Shown here in pieces: positions 29,345 to 40,334 of a DNA stretch of 64,000 nt (position 1 is the first letter of the stretch; each line of letters begins with the position of its first letter). Below the pieces are notes generated by a model. That model was not told the origin of the DNA and ran no database searches. It saw only the letters and a list, made by a program, of their open reading frames with translations. Position numbers and translations under genes: made by a program. Source of the stretch: Ichthyophis bannanicus (lineage: Eukaryota; Chordata; Amphibia; Gymnophiona; Ichthyophiidae); NCBI GenBank assembly GCA_033557465.1, contig CM066031.1, positions 1,443,178,163 to 1,443,242,162 of the forward strand. The letters are read 5' to 3'.

Positions 29345-31232
29345 TCAAAGGCCCTGAGGAGGCTGAGGCTGCTGAGCCGGAGGAGGCCTAGCAGCCTTTG
29401 CTTTCTTCTGTTTGGGTGGTTGCTGAAGTTTGGTTGAAAACTGACCTGCAGAAGATGCTTGCTGAGTATAAGCAGGATAAAATCTTTTCTTTTTAGAAAA
29501 AGGTGTTTTCTTGAACAACTTTTTCCTAACAGGATCAGCAGTGGACTTGGATAGTCTATCCAAGGTGGAATTTTCAGCATCCATTTCATTGGCTTTCTCT
29601 TGCCAATCTTTCCCAAACAGGTTCTCACCAGTACAAGGGATGTTTCCCAATTTATCTTGTACCCAGAGCTCTAAATCAGAGGCCTGGAGCCAAGCAATTC
29701 TACGTGCACCTATGGCAATAGCCGAGGTTCTGCTTATACACTCAAAGCAGTCAAAGGCTGCACGGTTGGAGAATTTAGAGACATTTTGGGCATGTTTGAC
29801 CCAAGTGAGAAAGTCCTGTTTTGTATCTTCAGAAATGAAAGGACTTAAAGTCTGTAAATTATCTGTGACCTCCTTTAGGAACATTCCCATGTAGAGACTA
29901 TAGGAACTGATTCTTGCAGCAAGCATGGAAGCTTGGAAGACTCTACGTCCAAAAGCATCCAGGGTTCTGCATTCACGTCCTGGAGGATTAGAGGCATGTC
30001 TTTTTGCACTTCTAATCCTTCTCATAGCTGACTCAACCACAATAGAGTGGTGTGGAAGCTGAGTCTTATGGAACCCAGGACAAGGAGGGACACGATACAT
30101 AGTATCTAACCTACGAGAATGAGGAGGGGTGGTAAGAGGTGTTTCCCACATCCTCAACATGAGATCATATAGAATCTCATGAATTGGTAAGGTAGCTGCC
30201 TCCTTAGGAGTTTTGGGATATTGTAAAATTTTCAACTCCTTGGCCCTTGGCTCTGTTTCAGGGGCCACAGTGATGGACAGACCCCAAGCCACCTCTCTGA
30301 TAAAGTCTTGGAAAGACATGTCCTCTGGAGGAGACATCCTGCGTTTAGGGGAGGAGGACTCCTGTGGAAGAAGTATCTCTGCATCGACAGAACTTTCAGA
30401 ATCCTCAGATTCTTCTGAGGACTCAAAAGTATCGTCTGTCCGGATGCTCCTGCAGAGCCCGATACCCGTACCGACCAAGGTCGGTACCAGGAATACCCAG
30501 TACCCGGGAATCGGTACCGGAGGGCATCGTAGGACAGAGTACCGGCATAGCAGACACCGATGTCGATGGTACCGGTGCCGATGCTGATACTGATGCCGGT
30601 GCTAGTGCCGGTACCGGTGGAGTTGTCTGTCGCGGTACCAAGGGTGTCGATGCCGCAAGGAAAGCCGCCAGACTGCATTCCATGCTCAGAATTCTCTGGT
30701 CCATGGACGCCGCCAATGCCTGGAAGTCGGTACCGGTGGAAGCCACCGGTACCCCAGAGCATGGCACCAGGAGATCTGTTGAGGCCGAGCCATCTAGAAC
30801 ATCCTGGAACCCCGATAATGCTTTGGAAGCCAAAGCCTCCCGCCAGGGTAATTTTGCTGGTGCAGAATCCTCGAGGGCAACGCCAGAGGCATCTCAATGC
30901 TTAGAAGGAGATCTACCCTTTGAGGACCGGCTGGATTTATGTTTAGTTACCTGAGATCCACGGGAGGAAGAAGAAGCCCTGGAAGACGTCGATGCCACCG
31001 AAGCTGCATCAGAGGGAAACAGGGTACTGAGCTTGGCAGCTCGGTTCTGCCGACCTCTTTTAGACTTCATGGCACAGGACATACAATCCGTGATGGAGTG
31101 GTCAGGACCTAAACATTTTAAACACCATTCATGGGTGTCGGTGACGGAAATGGTACCGCCACACTTGGTGCACTTTTTAAAACCTGAGGCAGGTTTTTCC
31201 ATGTTAAGGAAGTTTTTGGGCCTAAGGCCCAA
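29345..31232 (-). pseudogene. DIRS ORF1 (gag-like) with N-terminal zinc knuckle
   Basis: The start at 31232 is followed by a Cys-rich segment with a retroviral-type knuckle, C-x2-C-x4-H-x4-C (CLKCLGPDHSITDC, about residues 42-55), then a Ser-rich basic stretch. An in-frame TGA at 30894-30896 interrupts it; the same frame resumes to 30423. The remainder lies in another frame, 29345-30478: an acidic Ser/Glu stretch, a conserved helical core and a basic Pro/Gln-rich C-terminus. The DNA at 30440-30760 is a low-complexity series of GGTACC and GATGCCGAT-type units, which leaves several frames open on both strands. The protein probably packages element RNA. Confidence 0.8.
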
Positions 31233-31414
31233 AAAGGCGGGTGCACCTGAAGAAAATAGAAAAGAAATATATATATTTTTTTAGAAAGAAGAAAAGAAAG
31301 ACCGGCGGTACCGGTAGAGCGTCGAAGAAGGCAGACGCGACCACAAAAAGAAATAAGAAAATAAAGAAATTCTTCTGCAGTGACAGGAACACGACCTGCT
31401 GGCTCCGCGGAAAA

Positions 31415-31584
31415 AGAAGAACTGGAGAGAGGCAGTTGGGAAAGGCGGGAAAGCAGCACGCAGGCGCTGTGGGATGCTCCCAAAAGCGTTCTAATTGGAC
31501 GCTAGGGAGCATTCCCGCGCAGGCTCCTTCGGTACAGACGATACCCATATGTGATGACTACATTCCTGCTTGTTCCTGGAGATA
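31415..31584. repeat. Right inverted terminal repeat of the DIRS element
   Basis: Partner of the left repeat. It ends ...ATGACTACATTCCTGCTTGTTCCTGGAGATAG near 31585. Confidence 0.85.
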
Positions 31585-31739
31585 GACATGAACAGCCAAA
31601 GATCTCTCCTTTTTGCTGCATGGCCAGTACCTTACTCCTATGTACTACTCTGTTCTGTTTTCTCCTATCTGTGCTATCACTTTGTCTATCTGTTTCTCCT
31701 ACTCTGTCCTATCTTATTAATGGCGTTCTTTTCTTATTT

Positions 31740-31828
31740 TCCATAACATAAATGTAGGATTGTAAACCGCTCTGATGCTTCTTGGCCTGAGCGGTATATC
31801 AAATGTAATAAATATAAACATAAACATA
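31740..31828 (+). repeat. LINE/SINE 3' tail
   Basis: GTAAACCGCTCTGATGCTTC...GAGCGGTATATCAAATGTAATAAATA has the same ACCGC...GCGGTATAT hairpin and AATAAAT tail, in plus orientation, as the LINE ends at 10030 and 35370. 31829-32399 shows no gene or clear repeat. Confidence 0.55.
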
Positions 31829-32719
31829 CTCGTTTTTTGGAGTTGTCAAAAGTCTTGACAACTCGAAAAATAACCTTTAGGTGCATTTCATAATGAATGG
31901 AGGTGTCTTGGTTTACTGTTGCTCCATTCATAGCTACTTCGCTGGTGTGCAGTGTTTCAGTCGATTAGTACCAGTTCTGTGAAGATAAACGGTTAGAGAT
32001 ATAAGAAAAGGATAGGAGACTATTTGTGTGCAGAAAATGTATCTAATTCTTGTACTCTCATGTTTCCTCAAAGCTGCCTGAGCTTTGCTCATGTCACAAT
32101 TTTAGCCCCTCACAGTCAGAGAAACAGCAAATACTGCACTGTTTAAGCTTACCGGATGATCAAAAACATTTGAAATAGAAGACAACCAAGAAGCATGCAT
32201 ACTTCATGGTATATTGGAAGCATACACTTCTCCAGGTTGTTCCTTTTCTATTTTAGAACCCCCTTTTATTAAGCTGTGTGCAGTTTCTCTGCAAAACAGG
32301 CAAAGATTAACACCAGTTGTCATCAACTCAAGGAAACCTAACAACTACCAAATCTCTATATTACATAACTAGTCCCATTGAGTTAACTTAGAATGATAAC
32401 ATCAGCAAAATCTGTCCCTTCCTTTCTGAATACACTACTAAGATCCTTATCTACTCTCTAGTCACTTCCCATCTTGTTCCTCACTGAATCATCTCTCTCT
32501 CCTTCAATCTTCAAAATTCAGTGTTGCTGTGCTCCTGTAACCCCTTTTCTCAAGTCACTTCATTGGCTCCCAATCTGTTTCTGCATGCAGTTCAAACGTT
32601 TCCTACTGATCTACAAGCAGGGCCGGCCCGTCCATTGAGCGAGAATGTTTTTTGCACAAGGCCCCGCGTTTCAGGGGGCCCCGCGCAAAAAACATTCTGA
32701 TCTAAAAGTAAAATTTAAA

Positions 32720-33120
32720 AAAAAAAAAAAAAGCTGGCCGCTGCCGGGGCCGCCGCGGCAGAATCGAGTGTGCCGCAGGGCCCCCCCTGCCCAGCAGAGC
32801 CTGCCCTCCCCTGTATCACCTCTCTCTTTACAGCTGCAGTCACACAAGCCGGCTTTCAGAGCGCGAGGGGAGAGTTTCTCCCTCGCTGCTCTGTTAAACC
32901 CGCGGGGGCTGATGGGAATTTCCCATCAGCCCCCGCGGGCTTAACAGAGCCGCGAAAGGGAAACTAGTTCCTTCGCGCTCTGAAAGCCGGCGCGTGTGAC
33001 TGCAGCTGTAAAGAGAGAGGTGATACAGGGGAGTGCAGGCTCTGCTGGGCAGGGGGGGCCCCGCGGCACACTCGATTCTGCCGCGGCGGCAGCGGCAGCA
33101 GACAGCTTTTTTTAAAAAAA
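32720..33120. repeat. Large near-perfect palindrome inside the hAT element
   Basis: Two arms of about 190 bp meet at 32919, with the centre GATGGGAA-T-TTCCCATC. Examples of paired blocks: CGAGTGTGCCGC (left) and GCGGCACACTCG (right); CAGCTGCAGTCACAC and GTGTGACTGCAGCTG. A poly(A) run at 32718-32732 pairs with a poly(T) run at 33107-33113. Confidence 0.9.
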
Positions 33121-34140
33121 ATTTTCGCTGGGCTGGGCTGGGCTGGGGGGGGGGGGGGTTAGGAGTGGTTATGGGCTATGGGGGGCTGGGGGGGTTAGGA
33201 GTGGTGATGGGCTATGGGGGAGATAAGTCTGTATATGGGCTGATGGGATTAGGACTGGAAGTGGGTTGATGGGGGGGTTAGGACTGGTAATGGGCTATGG
33301 GGGGGGCTTAAACTAAAAATTGGGTGATGGGGGATTAGGACTGGAAATGGGCTGGTGGGATTAGGACTGGGAGTGGGCTGATGGGGTTAGGACTGGTAAT
33401 GGGCTGTGGGCTGTTGGGGGGGGTTAGGACTGGTAATGGGCTATGGGGGGCTAGGACAGGAAATGGGCTGATGGGGAGGGGTTAGGACTTGAGGTGGGAT
33501 GTTGGGTGGGGATAGGACTGGTAATGGGCTATGGGGGCTAGGACTGGAAATGGGCTGATGGGGGGGGTTAAGACTGGAGGTGGGCTGATGGGGTTAGGAC
33601 TGGTAATGGGCTGTGGGCTGTTGGGGGTGGTTAGGACTGGTAAAGGGCTATGGGGGGGTAGGAATGGAAATGGGCTGATGGGGGGTTAACACTGGAGGTG
33701 GGCTGATGGGGTTAGGACTGGTAATGGGCTGTGGGTTGATGGGGGGTTAGGACTGGTAATGGGCTATGGGGGGGTTAGGACTGATAATGGGCTATGGGGG
33801 GGCTAGGACAGGAAATGGGCTGATGGGGAGGGGTTAGGACTTGAGGTGGGCTGATGGGGTTAGGACTGGTAATGGGCTGTGGGCTGATGGGGTTAGGACT
33901 GGCAATGGGCTATGGGGGGCTGACTGGAAATGGGTTGCTGGGGTTAGGACTGGAAGTGGGCTGATGGGGGGGTTAGGACTGGTAATGGGTTATAGGGGGG
34001 CTTAAACTGAAAATGGGGTGATGGGGGGTTAGGGCTGGAAGTGGGTTGATGGGGGGTAGGACTGGTTTTGGGTTGGGGGGTTGCTAGGACTGGAAATGGG
34101 CTGATGGGGGGCTAGGACTGGAAATGGGCTGATGCAGGGA
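33118..34140. repeat. G-rich minisatellite
   Basis: About 1 kb of variable units of roughly 25-40 bp built from GGGGTTAGGACTGG and AATGGGCTATGGGG or GTGGGCTGATGGGG. The runs of G on one strand give strong strand asymmetry and quadruplex potential. Confidence 0.9.
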
Positions 34141-35334
34141 CTAGAAGGGAATGATGCTGGGTGAGGCTGGAACTAGAAGGGAGCTGATGTTGGGGAGGAT
34201 TAGAATGGGATGGGGCTGGGAGAGTAAAATGGAGAGGGGAAAAATATTTTGTGTGGGAGGGATAAAAAATCTACAATTGGCCGGGTATTGGGAGAGTAAG
34301 TGGGGATTGAGGATGGAGGGGTAAAATTTGAGTGGATGAAATAGGAATGAGGATAGAGCTAAAGGAGAAAGATTCTTATTTTATAGCAGATGTAGAGAGA
34401 ATGGAAAAAAACTAGAAGAGAGAAGAAAGGACATATGGACAGCAGACGATGGAGAGTTAGCAGAAGACACGAAGAAACCAGAAGAAAGTGGCTGGAGCAA
34501 TTGCAGCTGAAAAAAATGCACAAAAGGTAGAAAAATATCTCTTTATTTTGAATTTATTAATTGGAATATATCAGCTCTGGTAAATGTGCATCATTAACGT
34601 CTGCGCTTTGTTTAGTACAAGAGCAAATTAATGTATAGTTTTATTTCTACAGTGTTGTACATTCCAAGTTTGGCTTTTGGGATTCCCAGTTTAATTATTG
34701 TCTTCCTGTTTCTAAATTGTGATTCCTTGTTTGGTGATGGTCTACGTTCTGCATGTGTAACTGAGCTGAGGTATTCTGTTTATGTAATTCCTATTTGACA
34801 TTGCCACTTGTTCTCTTTCCCCAGTAGGTCATGTATTGTTGTTCTCTGAAATGTATTGGTTTAATATTTGCATGTTTCCTTTTGATAGGTAGGGTATGGT
34901 GCTTTGTGAGTCCTGGTAGTGCTGTTAGGATACGGCGGGTTTGCTATGGGTTCTAAATGGGTAGTGTTTGTAGTAGTTCCTAATGTGTCTGGTGGTTGAC
35001 ACTGGATTATAGTAATGTAGAAATCTTTTAGTCTTTCTTTATCCATACACTCATTAAGAGGCATGTTTACTAAAAGTTAGTATATGGTAACATTATGCAA
35101 ATATTTATGCAAATGAGGCCCCTTATGCAAATGAGGTCCCGCACCGAGTCTCCGCACATGGCCCCGCACCCCCCTTGGGCCGCCCCTGTCTACAAGTGCA
35201 TTCATTCTGCGGCTCCTCACTACCTTTTCTCTCTTTTCTCACTCTACACCCCTCCTTGTGAACTCCGCTCCTCTAGCAGATCCCTTTTATCTATGCTCTT
35301 TTCTGCCACTGCTAGTTCCAAACTTTACTCATTT

Positions 35335-37209
35335 ATTTATTTATTATTTATTTATTTATTATAATTTTTTATATACCGCACTATTCGGCATCAGCGCGGT
35401 TTACATTATAACACAACGACCATAACAACAAGCTGTTAGGTTTTACATCGAACAGGGGTACAAACATGGATAACAGGGGTCAACTATATACAACTATATG
35501 CATACATGAAATAATTATATGGCAATAAGTAATGATATCATAATAGGAGTAAGGGTTATTTCCTAACTGTGGCAATTCTTCAGAGGAGATGTCTAGGTGG
35601 CATTGGTGGTTGGGTAGCATTGGAGGAAAAGATGGAATTTGAGTGTCTTCCTGAACTGCGCTAGGTCGGTGATAGCCCTAATGTCAGGGGGTAGGGCATT
35701 CCAGCATTTAGGTACATAGAAACTGAACGCCCTGTTTGTGGTTGATATGTTGCACTTCGACGATGCCTTGGGTGTTACTAGTAGGTTTATGGCTATTGCT
35801 CTTCTGGCTCTGTTGGGGGGCACTATGTGAACAAGGTCTGTGAGAGAGGCGGAGGAAATACCCTTGATCGCCTTGAAAGCAAGGAGTAGGGTTTTAAAGA
35901 TGATCCTCCCATGGATAGGTAACCAGTGAAGTTGTTTGAGAATGGGAGTCACGTGGTCACTTCTGGCGGCTCCATGTAGGACCCTTGCTGCAGCATTCAT
36001 GGCCAGCTGTAATGGGGCCAATGTGGATTGAGGGAGCCCTTGAAAGATGGCGTTTGCAAAGTCGAAGTGAGGCAGAATTAGCGCTTGGTATATGGTCCGG
36101 AAGTCATCTTGGTCCAGCAGGGAGCGCAGATGTCTGAGTGTGCGGATTTTAAAATATACAGCTTTGACAATGTTGCTTATGTGTTGTTTCATATCTAGAC
36201 GTTGGTCCAACGTAACTCCAAGGTACCTTATTGTTTCTTTGGTTAGTAGGTCAGCTTCCTTGACACTGACATGGGATGGAGGAGTAAAGTTGGGGTCTCT
36301 GGAGATGAAAAGAACCTCCGTCTTTTTATGTTGAATGCGTAGATTCTGTGATTGAAGCCACGCTGAGACAGCATTGAAGCAGTCTATTAGTGGAGCTAGG
36401 TCCATTTTGGCTGTGGAGAACGGCATGTATAAAAGAATGTCATCTGCATATATCAAGCAGCTCACTTTAAATGATCTTATGATGTTGCAGATGGGCTGCA
36501 TGTAAATATTGAATAGAAGGGAGGACAACGAGGAGCCTTGAGGTACACCTTGTTTTTGATGGAAGTGTTTTGACTCCTCTGATCCAGACTTCACGTATTG
36601 CCATCTTTCTTCCAGATAGGATTCACACCATCCTAGCGCAGTGTTGCAGATGCCCTTCTCTTTCAGCCTTCCAAGGAGAATTTCGTGACTCACCGAATCA
36701 AACGCAGCAGCGATGTCTAAAAAGATGAGCACAAAACCTTGGTGGATGTTGTCTATGCCTGTGATAATAACGTTGAATAGGCTAGTAAGAAGGGTCTCGA
36801 CTCCATGATATTCTCTAAAACCATGTTGGCAGTGATCTAGGGGAGCCGTGGAGTCTATGTGATTTTGAATTTGCCGTTGTACTTCCTTTTCGGTTATCTT
36901 GGCTAGGAGGGGAATGCTGGCTATTGGCCTATAAGAATCGACCTTTTGCGGGTCAAGCTTGGGGTTTTTTAATAGTGGCCTAATGGATGTCTGCTTGAGT
37001 GTTGTGGGGAAGTATCCTGTTGTGAAGGAGAGGTTCATTAGGTTTGCGATGAAAGGGCTAAACACATCACGTAATTCCTTGATCCAGAAGGCTGGACATG
37101 GGTCAGTCTGTGCTGTGGAGGTGTTGAGGGATGTTATGGTATCTTCTATGCATTTAGTGGAAGGTGTAGAAAACTTGTCAAGTGGGGTTAGGCCCATTGG
37201 TTCCTGAAA
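35335..37209 (-). mobile_element. LINE (L2/CR1-type), copy b, 5' truncated
   Basis: Minus-strand LINE inserted in the L2 copy. The 3' end at the left has an ATTTATTTATTA tail and the ACCGC...GCGGT hairpin block (35370-35400). It is the same family as 9990-12170. The 5' end near 37209 lies just before the RT, so the endonuclease part is missing. Confidence 0.83.
35593..37197 (-). CDS. LINE reverse transcriptase (534 aa, uninterrupted)
   Basis: A full-length RT domain in one frame. An N-terminal linker with CPAFWIKELRDVF precedes YRPIASIPLLAKI (about residue 90), FLDIAAAFDSV (about 156), QGVPQGSSLSSLLFNIY (about 211) and the catalytic YADD (about 247). The C-terminal domain contains HWLPIHGRIIFKTLL and WNALPPDIR. 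No endonuclease domain lies upstream. The lack of stops over 1.6 kb suggests a young insertion. RT of this kind would copy its own RNA and, given shared tails, the SINE at 57689. Confidence 0.88.
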   Translation of the reverse strand: MGLTPLDKFSTPSTKCIEDTITSLNTSTAQTDPCPAFWIKELRDVFSPFIANLMNLSFTTGYFPTTLKQTSIRPLLKNPKLDPQKVDSYRPIASIPLLAKITEKEVQRQIQNHIDSTAPLDHCQHGFREYHGVETLLTSLFNVIITGIDNIHQGFVLIFLDIAAAFDSVSHEILLGRLKEKGICNTALGWCESYLEERWQYVKSGSEESKHFHQKQGVPQGSSLSSLLFNIYMQPICNIIRSFKVSCLIYADDILLYMPFSTAKMDLAPLIDCFNAVSAWLQSQNLRIQHKKTEVLFISRDPNFTPPSHVSVKEADLLTKETIRYLGVTLDQRLDMKQHISNIVKAVYFKIRTLRHLRSLLDQDDFRTIYQALILPHFDFANAIFQGLPQSTLAPLQLAMNAAARVLHGAARSDHVTPILKQLHWLPIHGRIIFKTLLLAFKAIKGISSASLTDLVHIVPPNRARRAIAINLLVTPKASSKCNISTTNRAFSFYVPKCWNALPPDIRAITDLAQFRKTLKFHLFLQCYPTTNAT

Positions 37210-37545
37210 CTGTATTGTTGACTCCTTTTAACCTTTCTGACTCCATTTAACCTTTCTGCTCCATATGCCTGGAACAAACCACCTGAGTCGGTATATTGGG
37301 CTCCTTTTTTAGCCCTATTTAAATCCAGGCTAAAACTTCACCTCTTTGAGGCTGCTTTTGTATCTTGATGCCTCTCGCTCTCTCTTGTTCGCCACTTATA
37401 TGTATCTTACCATATTCTAGTCTCCAGTTTTATGATGTTCTATATCTTGATTAGATTGTAAGCTTTGATGAGCAGGGACTGTGTCTTACATCTATATGTA
37501 CAGCTTTGCATACACCTTGTAGTGCTATATAACACGGATGCGCTT

Positions 37546-38011
37546 AACACCACCTATTGAGGGAGAATTAACCACTCTGCATTATCTTTTGCAATAACAG
37601 TTAACACATGATACCATATGTGAGAAGGGAAGGAACCCTATGATGAATAATACTGGCAATATTGGAACTCACAGGCCAAAGAACGTAAATAGGACTGAGA
37701 GCACTACATTTCCCTTTGCCCCTAAGAATAGGGGGTGGATTCAAGAGGGAATACTGGGATTGTTGAGGTCTGTGGAAGCCTTGAGAGTAGGGTAGGTGGG
37801 ACATCCGGTCAAAGGGAAGTTATCAACTCCCAAGGAAGTCAGTTGGAGCTGGCTGGGAGTGAGGAGACAGAGGAAATGCTGCTGGATAAAACCATCCTCT
37901 AATGCAGAATTTTGGGGCTGTAGACTACAGACTTGGTGGATCCAGTAAAGGTGGACCTTCTAGAAGAAGCCATGAAGGTCTGTACCATAGTAGAGTAAAT
38001 GTTGGAAGAAA
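37546..38011. other. Non-coding stretch
   Basis: No gene or clear repeat recognised. Confidence 0.4.
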
Positions 38012-38089
38012 GTATAGAATAGCTATTTTCAACCGCTGTGCCACAACACATTGATGTGCTGCAAATGGTCCACAGGTATGCTGTGGAAG

Positions 38090-39085
38090 TTTGGGGGGAC
38101 TCCCAGATCTACCTCTCTACACCTGAAATCTTTCCGGCAATCCAGTCCCGGATCTCTGCCTGCCTTTCTGACATTGCTGCTCAGATATCTCACCGCTGTT
38201 TGAAATTGAACATGGCCAAAACTGAGCTGCTTATTTTTCCCTCTAATCTAAACCCTCCTTTCCCAGTCTCTGCTCTCCCTGTCTCCTCAGCTCGCAACCT
38301 TGGGGTCATCTTTGACTCCTCTCTCTCTTTCTCCATACACATCCAACTGATAGCTAAAACCTGTCGTTTCTTCTCTTCAACATCAGCAAAATTTGCCCAT
38401 TGCTTTCTGAACACGCTACTAAGACACTTATCCACCCCTCAGTCATCTCCCGTCTAGACTAGTGTAACCTACTCCTTGCTGGTCTCCCTCTGAATCATCT
38501 CTCTCCCCTTCAATCTGTTCAACAATCTGCTGCATGGCTAATCTTCTGCCAACCTCGTCATGCTCATGTTACCCCTCTTCTCGAGTCACTTCATTGGCTC
38601 CCTATCCATTTCTGCATCCAGTTCAAACTTGTCCTGTTGACCTATAAGTGCATTCACTCTGCAGCTCCTCACTACCTTTCCTCTCTTATCTCTCCCTACA
38701 CCCCACCTCCAGAACTCCGCTCTTCTGACAAATCACTTCTATCTGTGCCCTTCTACTGCTAGCTCCAGAGTTCACTCCTTTCACCTTGCTGCTCCTTATG
38801 CCTGGAACAAACTACCTGAGTCTGTACGTCAAGCCCTTCTCTGACCCTCTTCAAATCCAGGCTGAAAACCTACCTCTTCGCTGCTGCTTTTGGATCTTAA
38901 CTTGCCTGAACTCCTTTGTGTTTCCTTACCATTCTCCCTAGCTGTATCCCATATCTACAGATACTGTGTTGTCTGTCTTGACTAGATTGTAAGCTCTGAT
39001 GAGCAGAGACCGTCTTTTACATGTGTCTGTGCAGCGCTGTAAATGTCTTGTAGCACTATACAAATATTCAGTATTAGTAGTAGTA
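38090..39085 (+). pseudogene. L2 LINE 3' part within the hAT relic
   Basis: Plus strand. The frame 38038-38457 has SQIYLSTPEI (the residues after the RT YADD box), LKLNMAKTELLIFP and LGVIFDSSLSF, typical of the L2 RT end. Downstream are decayed C-terminal sequence, AGATTGTAAGCTCTGATGAGCAG at 38985 and a final TAG repeat at 39072-39090. Confidence 0.82.
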
Positions 39086-39159
39086 GAAGTAGGGCCATTG
39101 GGGGAGTTTGAAGAAGGGCAGAACCAGTGTCATTCTTCAGTCAGCTGTTTTTCGGATAA

Positions 39160-39660
39160 GGTGTGTTATTCCATTATAGCTTGCACTATTGCACACAGAA
39201 GTGAGATGGCTATCTCGAGGTCGGGTGCTTTCAAGGTTGTATGAACTGAGGAAAGAGCTTCTGATTTATTTTACGTCAGAAGAGTCTGAGCTAGCTGACC
39301 TTTTTAGTGATGAGACCAAGGCTTGGAAAATGTCAGCTAGGAATGCAACTTTATTGCACCAGAACACTCCCAACAAGAGTATGCAGGGAAAGAATGAAAA
39401 TAACCTTTTCAGTACAAGTAAGACTATCTCCTTTAAGGAAAAACTAACACTGTGGGGAGCCAGAATAAAAAAAGAGAACAAAGTTGAAATGTTTGAACTG
39501 ATAAAAAGTGGCAGACTGGACACAAATCTCGTTAATTGAATTTTACAAAGTTTGTCACTGCTGAGTAAAAGCATTGAAAAGTATTTCCTGTCACTTGGTG
39601 TACCTTCCTTGGACTGTGTAACAGAGCCGTTTGTGTTAAGTGCATTGTTGAACTTTAACA
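39160..39660 (+). pseudogene. hAT transposase relic (C-terminal part)
   Basis: The frame 39189-39539 shows VRWLSRGRVLSRLYELRKEL, a hallmark of the catalytic region of hAT transposases and of domesticated hAT-derived vertebrate genes such as the ZBED and SCAND3 type. A segment with FKEKLTLWGARI follows. After a stop at 39537, further similar sequence continues in another frame to about 39660. The N-terminal zinc finger and first catalytic part are missing or lost at the L2 insertion. 39785-40330 has no recognised gene. Confidence 0.75.
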
Positions 39661-40334
39661 CAATCTTAATACTCGTTTTTCAATGATAAAATATACCCTT
39701 AAAATCTGATGGTGCGTCTTGACAATTTTAGTGCCTTGTCAATGTGCCATGAGATGAAAAAGGTTGAAAATTACTGATATAGAAGGTAGAAGAGACTGTT
39801 TATGGAACAATATGGTGTGGTTTACGTGCCTGGAAGAAAGGAGGTTTAAAGGCTGGCATTAACAGATATTGGATCCCTGTGCATGTGATTTGTGTCCAGG
39901 TAACTGAGGAGAGGGAAAAGCCTGAGAATGCTGGGAAGGCTCGTTGGCCTCTGCTAAGGAAAGGCATCCTTTTCAAAGCCATCATTTTGTTAAGTTAAAG
40001 ATGCCCAAGGGCCAAGTGGGTGGTTGGCAGCAGAAGTCTGCAGTAAATGCTACCATGGGAGGTGACCCTTCATTAACAGCCTGACTGCTGGTTAATGAGA
40101 GGGAGGTTTAAGTAAAAGCACAACAATTCTTCATTGGGTTAGGTGAAACACCGAAGCAACACTGTTATTCAGTAATGCTGTAGAACTTAACAAATTAGCA
40201 GTAACTGAGAGTTGTATAAGATTAACTTGCTTGCAAAAGCGAGGACTGTGTTTTTATTGCTACTCTATTTGGACCTAAATACAGATCTAGGGTGTAATTT
40301 TCTGAGAGACATTTTATTTGAGAGACTCGATGCT

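Larger units (their letters stand above)
25899..31585 (-). mobile_element. DIRS-like tyrosine-recombinase retrotransposon
   Basis: About 5.7 kb. Inverted terminal repeats of roughly 160 bp (25924-26096 and 31415-31584) share GGGAGCATCCCACAGCGCC and AACGCTTTTGGGAGCA blocks. Next to the left end, 26171-26290 is an internal complementary region in which copies of both element ends are joined. No target duplication is evident. All three features, with the gene order gag, RT-RNase H-methyltransferase and tyrosine recombinase, define DIRS elements, which integrate through a circular intermediate. Each ORF has one or a few breaks. Confidence 0.92.
32618..35188. mobile_element. Non-autonomous hAT element with palindrome and minisatellite
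   Basis: 2571 bp with perfect 8-bp target duplications TCTACAAG (32610-32617 and 35189-35196). The ends CAGGGCCGGCCC and GGGCCGCCCCTG are inverted repeats of the hAT type. It contains a hairpin at 32642-32698, a palindrome of about 400 bp (32720-33120) and a G-rich minisatellite (33118-34140). 34141-35188 is AT-rich sequence without a gene. No transposase is encoded, so it would depend on one supplied from elsewhere. Confidence 0.88.
32400..37545 (+). mobile_element. L2 LINE copy, split by two later insertions
   Basis: Plus-strand L2 3' part in three pieces: 32400-32617, 35189-35334 and 37210-37545. They align consecutively with the uninterrupted copy at 38370-39070 (for example TCACTTCATTGGCTCCC, GTGCATTCA-TCTGC-GCTCCTCACTACC, TATGCCTGGAACAAAC, AGATTGTAAGCT). 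The gaps are the hAT element at 32618 and the LINE at 35335. Coding capacity is lost. Confidence 0.8.
38020..39776 (+). mobile_element. hAT transposon relic containing an L2 insertion
   Basis: Flanks GTATAGAA (38012-38019) and ATATAGAA (39777-39784) are an 8-bp target duplication with one change. The ends TAGCTATTTTCAACC and GGTTGAAAATTACTG are inverted repeats. Inside lie an L2 piece (about 38090-39085) and a transposase relic (39160-39660), so the L2 jumped into the hAT element. Confidence 0.72.

Noticed and set aside
30364..30954. Plus-strand 196-codon frame
   Set aside because: Antisense shadow of DIRS ORF1, kept open by the GGTACC-type repeats.
33033..33269. Gly-rich plus-strand frame
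   Set aside because: Artefact of the G-rich minisatellite and palindrome arm.
33118..34140. CRISPR array
   Set aside because: Units are variable, adjacent and G-rich with no unique spacers; it is a minisatellite in a eukaryotic transposon.
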